Below are positions 52,434 through 60,512 of a DNA stretch of 64,000 nt, piece after piece; the stretch's first letter is position 1; every line of letters starts with the position of its first letter. The position numbers were made by a program, and so were the translations under genes. The stretch covers positions 1,674,001 through 1,738,000 of the forward strand of contig NZ_VSWH01000001.1 in assembly GCF_009602705.1 (NCBI RefSeq), given 5' to 3'. Source of the stretch: Chryseobacterium vaccae (GTDB lineage: Bacteria > Bacteroidota > Bacteroidia > Flavobacteriales > Weeksellaceae). Under the pieces are notes generated by a model that made no database searches, had not been told where the DNA came from, and saw nothing but the letters and a program-made list of their open reading frames with translations.

Positions 52434-53079
52434 AGTATTAGGAGACCTACTGAAAAAGTTAGCGTACTCGCGGCAATAATTTTCTAACTACAACAGGCAC
52501 AAAAAGGTTTTACACTTTAGTATAATAAGTTTAAAAGCTTAATGCATAAAAGTGCACATTAGTTTTAGAAATCTAGGATTTCTATTGATCACGAATAAAG
52601 AAATCTGCGTCATCTGCATGATCAGCGAGCGATTTAAAAATAAAAATTCTTACATCATTTATAATTCAATTATTTTATGGGCAAAGTCTCCAAACTGCAT
52701 TTTTTTTGGTTAGAAAACGCTAAGGGAAGCAACTGTTATGCTGCTTTTAACGCGCTAGAAAATCTAAGATTTTCAGCAAGTTTTATAATTATGCAGTTTA
52801 AAATTTTATCGCTGATAAAATCGTTGCGCCTTATTTATGCAGCCTCAAAAATAATTTTGCCTCTTTGCGCATTCCAACAAAAAAATACGAAAAAAAACCA
52901 TCAATACTTATCTGCAATTCCTATTGATATGACAATCATAAATATGATCTCTTTCATTATTCACCAACTAAGTAACGATAGTATAAAAATCTGACAGAAT
53001 TGCTTTATCTCTTCAACAAAGTGATATTTTTCTCATTTTTATATTTTTTTCTTATCTTGTATACTCCAACCTACACAAT
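52434..53079. repeat. Candidate dispersed element with three hairpins, no gene (family C)
   Basis: This 646-base gap has no credible gene. Three perfect hairpins share one design: TAGAAATC-TAG-GATTTCTA (52566-52584), GAAAATC-TAA-GATTTTC (52758-52774, with extra pairs outside) and ATTTTATC-GCT-GATAAAAT (52803-52821). Each has a 7-8 bp arm ending in ATC and a 3-base loop. Between them are segments such as AAATCTGCGTCATCTGC and GCCTCTTTGCGC that I have seen between genes in related genomes, which is recollection, not a search. Confidence 0.5.
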
Positions 53080-53652
53080 ATGCTTAAAAACACATTTTTT
53101 TTACTTGCAATGGTTTCTTTTCTTCTGATAAGCTGCGATTACAAGGAAAAGGAAAAGAATCTTACAGAAAGAGAAAAACAACTCCTTGAAAAAGAACAAC
53201 TATTTGCTAAAAAAGAATCTGAATATCAGGCGCTCCTGAAAATGAAGGACAGTATTTTCTCTAAAAAAGATTCTGTAGAAATAAAAGCAGCGGTATGGCC
53301 GGCAGAAATATCAGGACCATGGAACGGAAAGGTAATTTGTACCGAATCCAACTGCAGTGATTATGTGGTAGGTGATCTGCGTACAGACATCTGGGAATTT
53401 GATAATGATCCTACCCAGCCTGTTACCAAGATCATCAACAATAACAATCTCGTCAGACTATATTCAGGGAAATTTGAAAACAATGAGATCAGGCTTTCCT
53501 TCAAAACTGATTCTACGGCCAAAAAATATGTGGAAATGAACGTTATTCTTAATGATATTTCCGATAACAAGATCAAAGGAACAAGAACCGTTACTTCTGA
53601 CAACGGCTGTACGGCTAAATTTTCCGTCGAATTAGTACGTTCCACCAAATAA
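53080..53652 (+). CDS. Lipoprotein with coiled-coil stalk
   Basis: A 190-residue lipoprotein: signal MLKNTFFLLAMVSFLLISCD (lipobox LISC, Cys19), a charged coiled coil (about 22-60; NLTEREKQLLEKEQLFAKKE), a short Pro-rich linker and a C-terminal beta domain (about 72-190) with GPWNGKVICTESNCSDYVVGD and a final NGCTAKFSVELVRS. Four cysteines in the C-terminal domain may form disulfides. I recognise no family. It precedes the antiporter gene by eight bases and may be cotranscribed. Confidence 0.72.
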   Translation: MLKNTFFLLAMVSFLLISCDYKEKEKNLTEREKQLLEKEQLFAKKESEYQALLKMKDSIFSKKDSVEIKAAVWPAEISGPWNGKVICTESNCSDYVVGDLRTDIWEFDNDPTQPVTKIINNNNLVRLYSGKFENNEIRLSFKTDSTAKKYVEMNVILNDISDNKIKGTRTVTSDNGCTAKFSVELVRSTK

Positions 53653-53660
53653 AAGCACCT

Positions 53661-55784
53661 ATGATTTTACTGAGTATACATAATCTGAGTTTTCCTATAG
53701 AAGATCCGGTATTAAAATTCCTGTTGGTACTGATCATCATCCTTGCAGCACCTCTGCTGCTGAATAAAATTAAGGTTCCGCATCTTTTAGGGCTTATCAT
53801 TGCCGGAGCCGTTATCGGACCAAATGGTTTCAACGTGCTTGCCAGAGACAGCAGTATTGTTGTTACCGGAACCACAGGCCTCCTTTACATTATGTTTCTG
53901 GCCGGACTGGAAATTGATATGGGTGATTTCAAAAAGAATAAATGGAAAAGCCTCACTTTCGGGCTTTACACCTTTATCGTCCCCTTTGTCCTCGGATATC
54001 TGGGTGGATATTACATTCTTCATTTTTCCATGCTTACCTCTATCCTGTTTGCCAGCCTTTTCTCTTCCCATACGTTGATTGCCTATCCGTTGGTGAGTAA
54101 GCTGGGAATTGCAAAGAATAAAGCCGTTAATATTACTGTTGGAGGAACGATGATCACGGATATTCTTGCCCTTTTGGTTCTTGCCGTAATTGTAGGAATG
54201 TCTCAGGGAGATGTAGGAACCGAGTTCTGGGTTAAACTGTCCGTTTCCTTTATCGTCTTTGCATTGATTGTCCTGATTGTATTTCCTATTATCGGACGGT
54301 GGTTCTTCAAAAAAGTAGATGATAAGATCTCACAATATATTTTTGTCCTTGTCATGATTTATCTGGCCGCCATGCTTGCGGAACTGGCAGGGGTTGAAGC
54401 TATTATCGGGGCATTCTTCGCGGGACTGGCCTTAAACAGACTGATTCCTCACACCTCATCCCTGATGAACCGGGTGGAATTTGTAGGAAATGCAATCTTT
54501 ATCCCGTTCTTCCTGATCAGCGTGGGAATGCTGATTGATTTTAAAGTCTTCTTTAAAAGCTGGGAAACCCTTGAAGTTGCAGGAATCATGCTTGCAGCTT
54601 CCATCGGAGGGAAATACCTTTCGGCAGTGGCTACTCAGAAAACGTTCAGACTTTCCAAAGAAGAGGGGAAACTTATTTTCGGATTAAGTTCTGCTTCTGC
54701 TGCGGCAACGCTGGCATCCGTTATGGTAGGGTATAATATTATCCTTTCCGAAACTGAAACCGGAGAACCCGTAAGATTGCTGAATGAGCACGTATTAAAC
54801 GGGAGTATTCTTCTGATTCTCATTTCCTGTACCATTTCATCTTTTATCTCATTGGCTAGTGCCCAGAAAATTGCAGAAAGCGATAATGAAGATACCGTTT
54901 CCGGAAATACCCATGAAGAAGAAAACATCCTTCTGGCCGTTAATCACGAAAAAACCGTAGAAAGAATGGTTAATCTGGGAATCCTGATCAAAGCCCATTC
55001 TAATACAGAAGACCTTTTTGCCCTGAACGTTATCAATGAAGACAAAAATGAATCTTCGGTGAAAAATGCTGAAAAACTACTCCATCAGGCGGCCGATGCT
55101 GCGGCAGCGGCTGACGTCAAAATGCAGACTTTAAAGCGTTACGACAATGATGTCATCAATGGAGTTAGCAACGTAATCAAAGAACAGAATATTACCGACT
55201 TAATTATTGGCCTGGAAGATGAGAAAGGCTTTTCTCCTTCGTTCGTTTATAATCTCTATAACGGTTATCTTCAGAATGATGATGTGAATGTTCTGGTTTA
55301 TCATGCGGCCCAGCCTCTTTCTACCATTAAGAAGTATGCCGTAATGATCCCTGAAAACGCCCACAAAGAAGCCGGATTCTTCCATTCACTTTTAAGGGTA
55401 TGGAATATTGCCAGAAACTCCGGAGCCACCATTATTTTCTATGCTCCTGAAAATATTCTGGATATTCTTCAGAAGATCATTAAAAAAGCCAATATAGAAG
55501 CCGAATTTATCATCATGAATACATGGCAGGACGGTGAAAGAACAGCCGCACAGCTTAAAGATGATGAAGCTCTGATCCTGTTTATGGCGAAGCGGGGCAT
55601 GCAGTCGTATATTCCTCAAATGAGACTTATTCCGGAATTACTGAACCGATATTTAAATGATAACAATTATCTTCTTATCTTCCCGTTCTCAGAATTTGAT
55701 AAAAACAGTCCGGAAATCCGTTCAGTTGGCAATCACGGTGATTTTGTGGAAATTGGAAATGTAATCCAGAAGATCTTTAAATAA
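53661..55784 (+). CDS. Kef-type (CPA2) cation:proton antiporter with C-terminal USP-like domain
   Basis: A 707-residue inner membrane protein. The first about 390 residues hold 12 or so helices of the CPA2 family (VLIIILAAPLLLNKIKVPHLLGLIIAGAVIGP, LYIMFLAGLEIDM, AIIGAFFAGLALNRLIPH). A cytoplasmic part from about residue 420 has universal-stress-protein-like alpha/beta repeats (ILLAVNHEKTVERMVNLGILIK, DLIIGLEDEKGF). Na+ or K+ exchange for H+ is the family role; the ion is not known. The 8-base gap from the preceding lipoprotein gene suggests cotranscription. Confidence 0.92.
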   Translation: MILLSIHNLSFPIEDPVLKFLLVLIIILAAPLLLNKIKVPHLLGLIIAGAVIGPNGFNVLARDSSIVVTGTTGLLYIMFLAGLEIDMGDFKKNKWKSLTFGLYTFIVPFVLGYLGGYYILHFSMLTSILFASLFSSHTLIAYPLVSKLGIAKNKAVNITVGGTMITDILALLVLAVIVGMSQGDVGTEFWVKLSVSFIVFALIVLIVFPIIGRWFFKKVDDKISQYIFVLVMIYLAAMLAELAGVEAIIGAFFAGLALNRLIPHTSSLMNRVEFVGNAIFIPFFLISVGMLIDFKVFFKSWETLEVAGIMLAASIGGKYLSAVATQKTFRLSKEEGKLIFGLSSASAAATLASVMVGYNIILSETETGEPVRLLNEHVLNGSILLILISCTISSFISLASAQKIAESDNEDTVSGNTHEEENILLAVNHEKTVERMVNLGILIKAHSNTEDLFALNVINEDKNESSVKNAEKLLHQAADAAAAADVKMQTLKRYDNDVINGVSNVIKEQNITDLIIGLEDEKGFSPSFVYNLYNGYLQNDDVNVLVYHAAQPLSTIKKYAVMIPENAHKEAGFFHSLLRVWNIARNSGATIIFYAPENILDILQKIIKKANIEAEFIIMNTWQDGERTAAQLKDDEALILFMAKRGMQSYIPQMRLIPELLNRYLNDNNYLLIFPFSEFDKNSPEIRSVGNHGDFVEIGNVIQKIFK

Positions 55785-55810
55785 TATCCTTAATTTTTAA
55801 AATTCAGTCA

Positions 55811-56521
55811 TTGAAAACAAAGAAAATAATATTCCTGGCAGCTGTTTTAAGCTTCCAATGGTCTTTAGCCCAGTTCGCCAAAATAGTTGACAAAGACGGC
55901 TATGTGAATATCAGAAAAAATGCTGATGCCAAAAGTGATATTGCCGGAAAAGTCAATTCGGGGGAGATTATTTATGTTTACGATCGCGACGAAAGCAGTA
56001 AAAACTGGCTAATGGTGGACTATCCCGTCAAAAACAGAGATTTGATTTCAGGATACGTTTATAATTCAAGAATCAGGTATATTGAATCCTATCCACGTGT
56101 GCCCTCTGTTTCCGTTAATGAAAGTAAGACTGTTTTGGCCTCAAAGAATATAAAAGTGGAAATTATTGCCGAACCTTTCAGCTACAAAGAAAATAAAAAA
56201 TATTTCTCTTCAAGCAGACGGGACATGCAACTCACAGACCTATACAAAGGAAAGCCTGTCTGGGGTACTGATGGAACCATTCCGCGGACACATTATAAAT
56301 CAATTACGGTTAAAATTGGGAATAGTACGGTTGAAATCCCTGCTGCAGAAACAGAAAACCTCTTCAATGTTAACACTGAATTCACTGAATGCTATTTTGA
56401 TTCTGAAAATGAAACCCTCTACATCAGCATGGTCAATTCGGATGGAGCCGGAGGATATGCTGTCCTTTTCAAAATAGAAAAAGGAAAATATAAAGGAAAA
56501 ACGGTGATTATGCCGTTCTAA
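55811..56521 (+). CDS. Secreted SH3-domain protein
   Basis: A 236-residue exported protein with signal peptide (KTKKIIFLAAVLSFQWSLAQ). It starts with a TTG codon at 55811; no ATG or GTG alternative fits the signal peptide. Residues about 22-90 form a bacterial SH3 domain (VDKDGYVNIRKNADAKSDIAGKV, IIYVYDRDESSKNWLMVDYP, SGYVYNSRIRYI). The rest is beta-rich and unassigned. Cell-wall or protein binding is the usual role of such domains. It lies 26 bases after the antiporter gene. Confidence 0.78.
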   Translation: MKTKKIIFLAAVLSFQWSLAQFAKIVDKDGYVNIRKNADAKSDIAGKVNSGEIIYVYDRDESSKNWLMVDYPVKNRDLISGYVYNSRIRYIESYPRVPSVSVNESKTVLASKNIKVEIIAEPFSYKENKKYFSSSRRDMQLTDLYKGKPVWGTDGTIPRTHYKSITVKIGNSTVEIPAAETENLFNVNTEFTECYFDSENETLYISMVNSDGAGGYAVLFKIEKGKYKGKTVIMPF

Positions 56522-56535
56522 AAAATAAAAAAGCC

Positions 56536-57168
56536 ATGAAAATCAACACATTATTAATTCCCTTGCTCGCTTTTATTTTATTTTCGTGTAAAGAGAAAAA
56601 AGAACCTGTTAAAAATGAGATTTCCGCATCTTCTGTAACAGATACTTTAGCTTCAGAGCAGCCCGCAGAAATGCCGGATACAACCAATACAAAGAAAATT
56701 GAAAGTAAGTCTTTTCAGGAATCGAAAATGGAGGCCGATACGTTAACTGCTGATTTTCATTTCGATAAATTTCCTTCAGCCAGCTATAAGTTCACCAAAA
56801 AAGCTAAACTGGATTTCTCCAGAGATAAAAACTTTTATGATTTCAGAACAAGGATAAGGGAGGCCTATGCATCGCGCACTCCCGATTTCGCAAGCTACTA
56901 TATCACGGTTATTTTTGGTTGCGGAACGAGCTGCATTATGGGAATGATGATGGATGTTCGGGATGGAAAAATTTATGGTCTTCCCCTTGGAGAAGAAACC
57001 TCATGTTTGTTTGCGGATGACAGGGCTATTTTTGATCTGGACAGCAGGCTTTTCATTGCCAGTATCTGCCGGGAATCTAATGAGGCCGAAAATGTCTATT
57101 ACAACGCTTTTGTATGGAATGAACAGAAGAAAGTTTTTGAAAAGGTGGATGAAAAAGATTTTAAATAG
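56536..57168 (+). CDS. Lipoprotein of unknown function
   Basis: A 210-residue lipoprotein with signal MKINTLLIPLLAFILFSCKE (lipobox LFSC, Cys18), a Ser/Thr/Glu-rich linker up to about residue 70 and a compact C-terminal domain (about 75-205). That domain has an FGCGTSCIMGMMMDVRDGKIYGLP segment with two close cysteines, and CLFADDRAIFDLDSRLFIASIC. I recognise this pattern only as a secreted domain of unknown function. It follows the SH3 gene by 14 bases, likely in one unit. The 242-base gap after it holds no gene. Confidence 0.72.
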   Translation: MKINTLLIPLLAFILFSCKEKKEPVKNEISASSVTDTLASEQPAEMPDTTNTKKIESKSFQESKMEADTLTADFHFDKFPSASYKFTKKAKLDFSRDKNFYDFRTRIREAYASRTPDFASYYITVIFGCGTSCIMGMMMDVRDGKIYGLPLGEETSCLFADDRAIFDLDSRLFIASICRESNEAENVYYNAFVWNEQKKVFEKVDEKDFK

Positions 57169-57410
57169 ACCGGGTTCGGGCTGAGTAATAAAGCAAATTT
57201 CATCAATAGAATGTTTCCAGGATTAAAATATTGCTGTTTTTTGGAAACGCAAAACCTTATATTCTTTGTGTTTAATTTTTTGAAACGCAAAGTTTGATGA
57301 TTAATGCTGTAGATTGTAGGAAGAGATGCATTAACCATATGAATCAGACCAGCATAGAAGCTTTATCTTTTATCATCAATTTTTGTATTTTAGTCCATAA
57401 AAAATAACCT

Positions 57411-58223
57411 ATGAAACAGATAGCCGGAATTCTTTTGATCATCATGTCGGTACTTATTTCTGCACAGGAAAAAAAATATTCGGATCAGGAACTGAAACAG
57501 AAACTGGACTCTATCAAAGCAGAAGGAAACCTTTTGTTTTCTCATGAAAATGCATCATGGCATTCCGGGGACCTCATCAGCCAAAACAAATCAGTAGCAG
57601 GATCTGTGGGAACTTATCTCACGTATAAAGTTCATGACACGATAAAAACGGTTTTCCTGAACAGAGAGCAAAGTCTTGTTCTTGCGGAATATTCTTTTAA
57701 AAATAATGGAACAAAGCCTGTAAAAGAGAATTTCCGGCAGAGAAAGCTTAATAATACAGAATCAGGTATCAATAAAGTACGAAATACCATCATTCCACAG
57801 CTATCCGATCCCAAATACGAAGTAGGTGTTCCTGAGGGCTATAATCTGAATATCATTATTCTTCCGCTAAATGAAAAGTATAAGGTATATTTAATTCCCG
57901 GAACCTCTCAGAATGGGATCATTCCATTTGGAAATGACTATTTATTCATAACAGACGGGGAAGGTAAAATCCTTTCAAACCAGAGGTTCCATTCAAGATT
58001 AATTCCTGCGATTACCCAAATGGAAAACGGAACTACTTCTGTTAAAACTACCCACAGTCATTTAAAGACCAATCCGTTTATTTCTGCTACGGATATCTGT
58101 ACGTTTAAACTCTATGCACCACTGACAAAAATGGAAGAATTTTCTGTCTATTCGCCTGCATTGGGTACGTATATGACTTATAATTATAAAAAGGATTCTC
58201 TTGAAAAAACAAAAAAACCCTAA
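57411..58223 (+). CDS. Secreted hypothetical protein
   Basis: A 270-residue exported protein: signal peptide (MKQIAGILLIIMSVLISAQ), then a mixed region (SDQELKQKLDSIKAEGNLLF) with helices and strands (NLNIIILPLNEKYKVYLIPGTSQNGIIPFGND). A single His-rich segment (TTHSHLKTNPFISATDICTFKLY) near residue 215 is notable. No known domain is visible. It stands in the run of envelope proteins after the antiporter. Confidence 0.68.
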   Translation: MKQIAGILLIIMSVLISAQEKKYSDQELKQKLDSIKAEGNLLFSHENASWHSGDLISQNKSVAGSVGTYLTYKVHDTIKTVFLNREQSLVLAEYSFKNNGTKPVKENFRQRKLNNTESGINKVRNTIIPQLSDPKYEVGVPEGYNLNIIILPLNEKYKVYLIPGTSQNGIIPFGNDYLFITDGEGKILSNQRFHSRLIPAITQMENGTTSVKTTHSHLKTNPFISATDICTFKLYAPLTKMEEFSVYSPALGTYMTYNYKKDSLEKTKKP

Positions 58224-58296
58224 ATCTGGATGCTGTATAGAATACCAGCATTAAAATCAATAATGCCAACCAACTCTTAACAAAGAAAAAGCCTCA

Positions 58297-58668
58297 ATGA
58301 AGAAGATCCTGCTTATTTTCATTTCAATCATTGTATTGATTGTGATTTCCTTTACTATTTACTGGAACCTGCCGATAAGCATAACCAGACATTCCGATAT
58401 TGAATACGGCAACAGCCTCATTCAAAACGTTGAAAACTATAGGAAATCCCACCATAAATTACCGGAAAACAATGATTGGGAAACACTGGAAAAATTGGGA
58501 TTCAAGCCTAATGACTTGGGAACTCAGCCAGATTATTCCTCTGATGGCACAAGCTTCTACGAAATCACTTACCTGGACAGCTTCGATGGCCCCTACTTAA
58601 TCTGGAATTCTAATGAAAAAGAATGGAGCATTGATTTTCCTAAACTTTTTAAAAAGAAAAATCGTTAA
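58297..58668 (+). CDS. Small membrane-anchored hypothetical protein
   Basis: A 123-residue protein with one N-terminal membrane helix (ILLIFISIIVLIVISFTIYW) and an outside domain (RHSDIEYGNSLIQNVENYRKSHHKLPENNDWETLEKLGF ... GPYLIWNSNEKEWSIDFP). The layout, with a helix followed by an IQNVENYRKSHHKLPEN segment and a short beta domain, recalls pseudopilin-like folds, but no processing motif is visible before the helix. Unknown function. A terminator shared with purK follows. Confidence 0.65.
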   Translation: MKKILLIFISIIVLIVISFTIYWNLPISITRHSDIEYGNSLIQNVENYRKSHHKLPENNDWETLEKLGFKPNDLGTQPDYSSDGTSFYEITYLDSFDGPYLIWNSNEKEWSIDFPKLFKKKNR

Positions 58669-58674
58669 ATATAG

Positions 58675-58709
58675 AAAGAGCTGCAATGATTCATTACAGC
58701 TCTTTTATT
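58675..58709. terminator. Terminator between the small membrane protein gene and purK
   Basis: AAAGAGCTGCAATGA and TCATTACAGCTCTTT are 15-base arms (one mismatch pair) closing with no real loop base but T; TTTATTTT follows. Confidence 0.88.
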
Positions 58710-58722
58710 TTGATGTGAATTG

Positions 58723-59835
58723 TTATTCAGCAATCACTTTTACCATTCCTTTTACTTTTACCAGTTTTTCCATCAGCTCTTCTCTGGAATCGGCCAGAAC
58801 ATTGATATGACCCATTTTTCTGCCCGGTTTGGTTTCTGTTTTCCCATATAAATGGACGTAGGTTTCGGGTAATCTAAGAACCTCCTCCATTCCCTGATAT
58901 ACCACTTTTCCGGCGTGTCCGTCTGCTCCTACAAGATTCAGCATTCCGCTGTACGTAATGGCATCGGTATCTGCTAAAGGCAGGTTTTTCACTACTCTGT
59001 ACATCTGCTCAAACTGGGAATTGGTATTTCCTTCCTGGCTCTGGTGGCCGGAATTATGTAATCTTGGAGCCGTTTCATTCACCCATACTTTTCCTTCCTT
59101 ATCCAGAAATAATTCAATGGCGAAAAGCCCTGGTGAGTTGACAGCATTCAGAAATTTTTCTGTAATTACATCAATCTGATTTTGAACATCCTCAGTCAGA
59201 AGAACCGGGCAGACGTTAAAATCCAGCAGGTTCAGTTTAGGATCAGCCACCATTTCCGTTACGGGGAAAATATTGGTTTCTCCGCTTTCATTTCTGGCAA
59301 CAATTACAGAAAGTTCTTTGTCGATGTCTACCAGGTTTTCGATCACGGAAGGTTCTTTCCACAGATCCTGAAGATCATTTTCTGTTTTGATGACCTGTAC
59401 ACCTTTTCCGTCATAACCTCCGGTATTTATTTTCTGAACGAATGGCAGAGGCATCACAATCTCTTCGTCACTATTCCACACCACCTGGAATTCAGGGCTT
59501 GGAATATCATGGGTTTTATAGAATTCTTTTTGAAGGATTTTCTGCTGAATAGTTTTGATAATGGCTGCATTCGGGACTACTTTTATACCCTGTTTTTCAA
59601 GTTCTGCCAGCGCATCAGCATTTACGTGCTCTATTTCAATGGTCACTACCTCTTTATCTTTTCCGAAATTCAGTACGGTTTCATAATCATTGAAATTTCC
59701 CTGAGTGAAATAGGAGATATTATGACATGGGGCATCGGAAGCCGGATCCAGCGTATAAAATTCGTCATCGTATTTCAATGCACTCTGAATCAGCATCCTT
59801 CCCAACTGTCCGCCTCCTAAAATTCCTATTTTCAT
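58723..59835 (-). CDS. purK: 5-(carboxyamino)imidazole ribonucleotide synthase PurK
   Basis: PurK is an ATP-grasp enzyme that carboxylates AIR to N5-CAIR, the step before PurE. I start at MKIGILGGGQLGRML; 19 more in-frame codons upstream are AT-rich and not family-like. The 370 residues have the ATP-grasp blocks QKINTGGYDGKGVQVI, DKELSVIVARNESGE and FAIELFLDKEGKVWVNETAPRLHNSGHQSQEG. It lies 40 bases after the DUF1543 gene on the same strand and may share its transcript. Confidence 0.96.
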   Translation of the reverse strand: MKIGILGGGQLGRMLIQSALKYDDEFYTLDPASDAPCHNISYFTQGNFNDYETVLNFGKDKEVVTIEIEHVNADALAELEKQGIKVVPNAAIIKTIQQKILQKEFYKTHDIPSPEFQVVWNSDEEIVMPLPFVQKINTGGYDGKGVQVIKTENDLQDLWKEPSVIENLVDIDKELSVIVARNESGETNIFPVTEMVADPKLNLLDFNVCPVLLTEDVQNQIDVITEKFLNAVNSPGLFAIELFLDKEGKVWVNETAPRLHNSGHQSQEGNTNSQFEQMYRVVKNLPLADTDAITYSGMLNLVGADGHAGKVVYQGMEEVLRLPETYVHLYGKTETKPGRKMGHINVLADSREELMEKLVKVKGMVKVIAE

Positions 59836-59875
59836 TTTTACTTTTATTTTTCTATTAGATTTAATTTGTGCAGGT

Positions 59876-60427
59876 CTATTGAATTTTATCAATTTTAAGA
59901 TAACCCAATCCCATCGGATTTTCCTGATTTTCTTCTTCAGATTGGGTCAAAACAATGGAATATTTTTCTTTCATTTTCTCAGGCAGGATGTCACTGACAT
60001 TGAAGATATCATCAATATCAACGCCGTGCTTATCGTCAATATGACTTACAGCACCCTCAAAACCCATTGTTGCATAAAATTCGGTAGCTTTTGCTCTTTT
60101 CACAATCTCCCCCATTGATTTTCCTACCATCAGATGCTGTTCATGAAATTCTTCGAAAAAACCTTTTTTATATCCGCCCAGATTAAGGAAGTACAGCTGA
60201 TCTTCTGAAGATTTTTCTCCTTTTTCAACAATCTTTACTTCATATCCATCTGCAAATTTTACTTCCTGATAACAGTCCAGGTGGATCTTTCCTTCTGCTT
60301 CTTTCCAGAATTCTTTCATATCAGGCACAAGATCCTTAAGGCTTTCCGCTATTCCGAAAAAAACATCATGCTGCTCGATATTTCTGCCTTTAGGTGTGGC
60401 ACCGAGGATAATATAGAATAATTTCAT
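59876..60427 (-). CDS. DUF1543 domain protein
   Basis: A 183-residue protein starting MKLFYIILGATPKGRNIEQHDVFFGI, the characteristic opening of DUF1543, followed by HLDCYQEVKFADGYEV and KGFFEEFHEQHLMVGKS. The biochemical role of the family is unknown. Four extra codons are possible (start 60439, MKTE); the -7 box 60445-60452 ends five bases before that codon, so either start leaves a leader of at most about 12 bases. It precedes purK. Confidence 0.88.
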   Translation of the reverse strand: MKLFYIILGATPKGRNIEQHDVFFGIAESLKDLVPDMKEFWKEAEGKIHLDCYQEVKFADGYEVKIVEKGEKSSEDQLYFLNLGGYKKGFFEEFHEQHLMVGKSMGEIVKRAKATEFYATMGFEGAVSHIDDKHGVDIDDIFNVSDILPEKMKEKYSIVLTQSEEENQENPMGLGYLKIDKIQ

Positions 60428-60444
60428 TTCAGTTTTCATGCCTA

Positions 60445-60463
60445 CAAAAATACGTCAAATTTA
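60445..60463 (-). promoter_or_regulatory. Two -7 boxes upstream of the DUF1543 gene
   Basis: Minus-strand TATTTTTG (60452-60445) and TAAATTTG (60463-60456) both fit TAnnTTTG. The proximal one is followed by TAGGC and then ATG. Confidence 0.5.
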
Positions 60464-60500
60464 TCTTTTTTAAACGTTTGGCAGAGTACGGCAATAGTTT

Positions 60501-60508
60501 TATATTTG
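60501..60508 (+). promoter_or_regulatory. -7 box of the TauE/SafE gene, abutting the start codon
   Basis: TATATTTG, then TAGC, then ATG at 60513. Confidence 0.62.
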
Positions 60509-60512
60509 TAGC

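Noticed and set aside
52677..52994. 105-codon frame in the gap after the EamA gene
   Set aside because: It runs through the hairpin-rich repeat, has no family features and no promoter box. More likely non-coding.
59182..59820. 212-codon plus-strand frame opposite purK
   Set aside because: The length is striking, but it is fully antisense to purK and its Phe/Ile/His-rich product has no recognisable fold.
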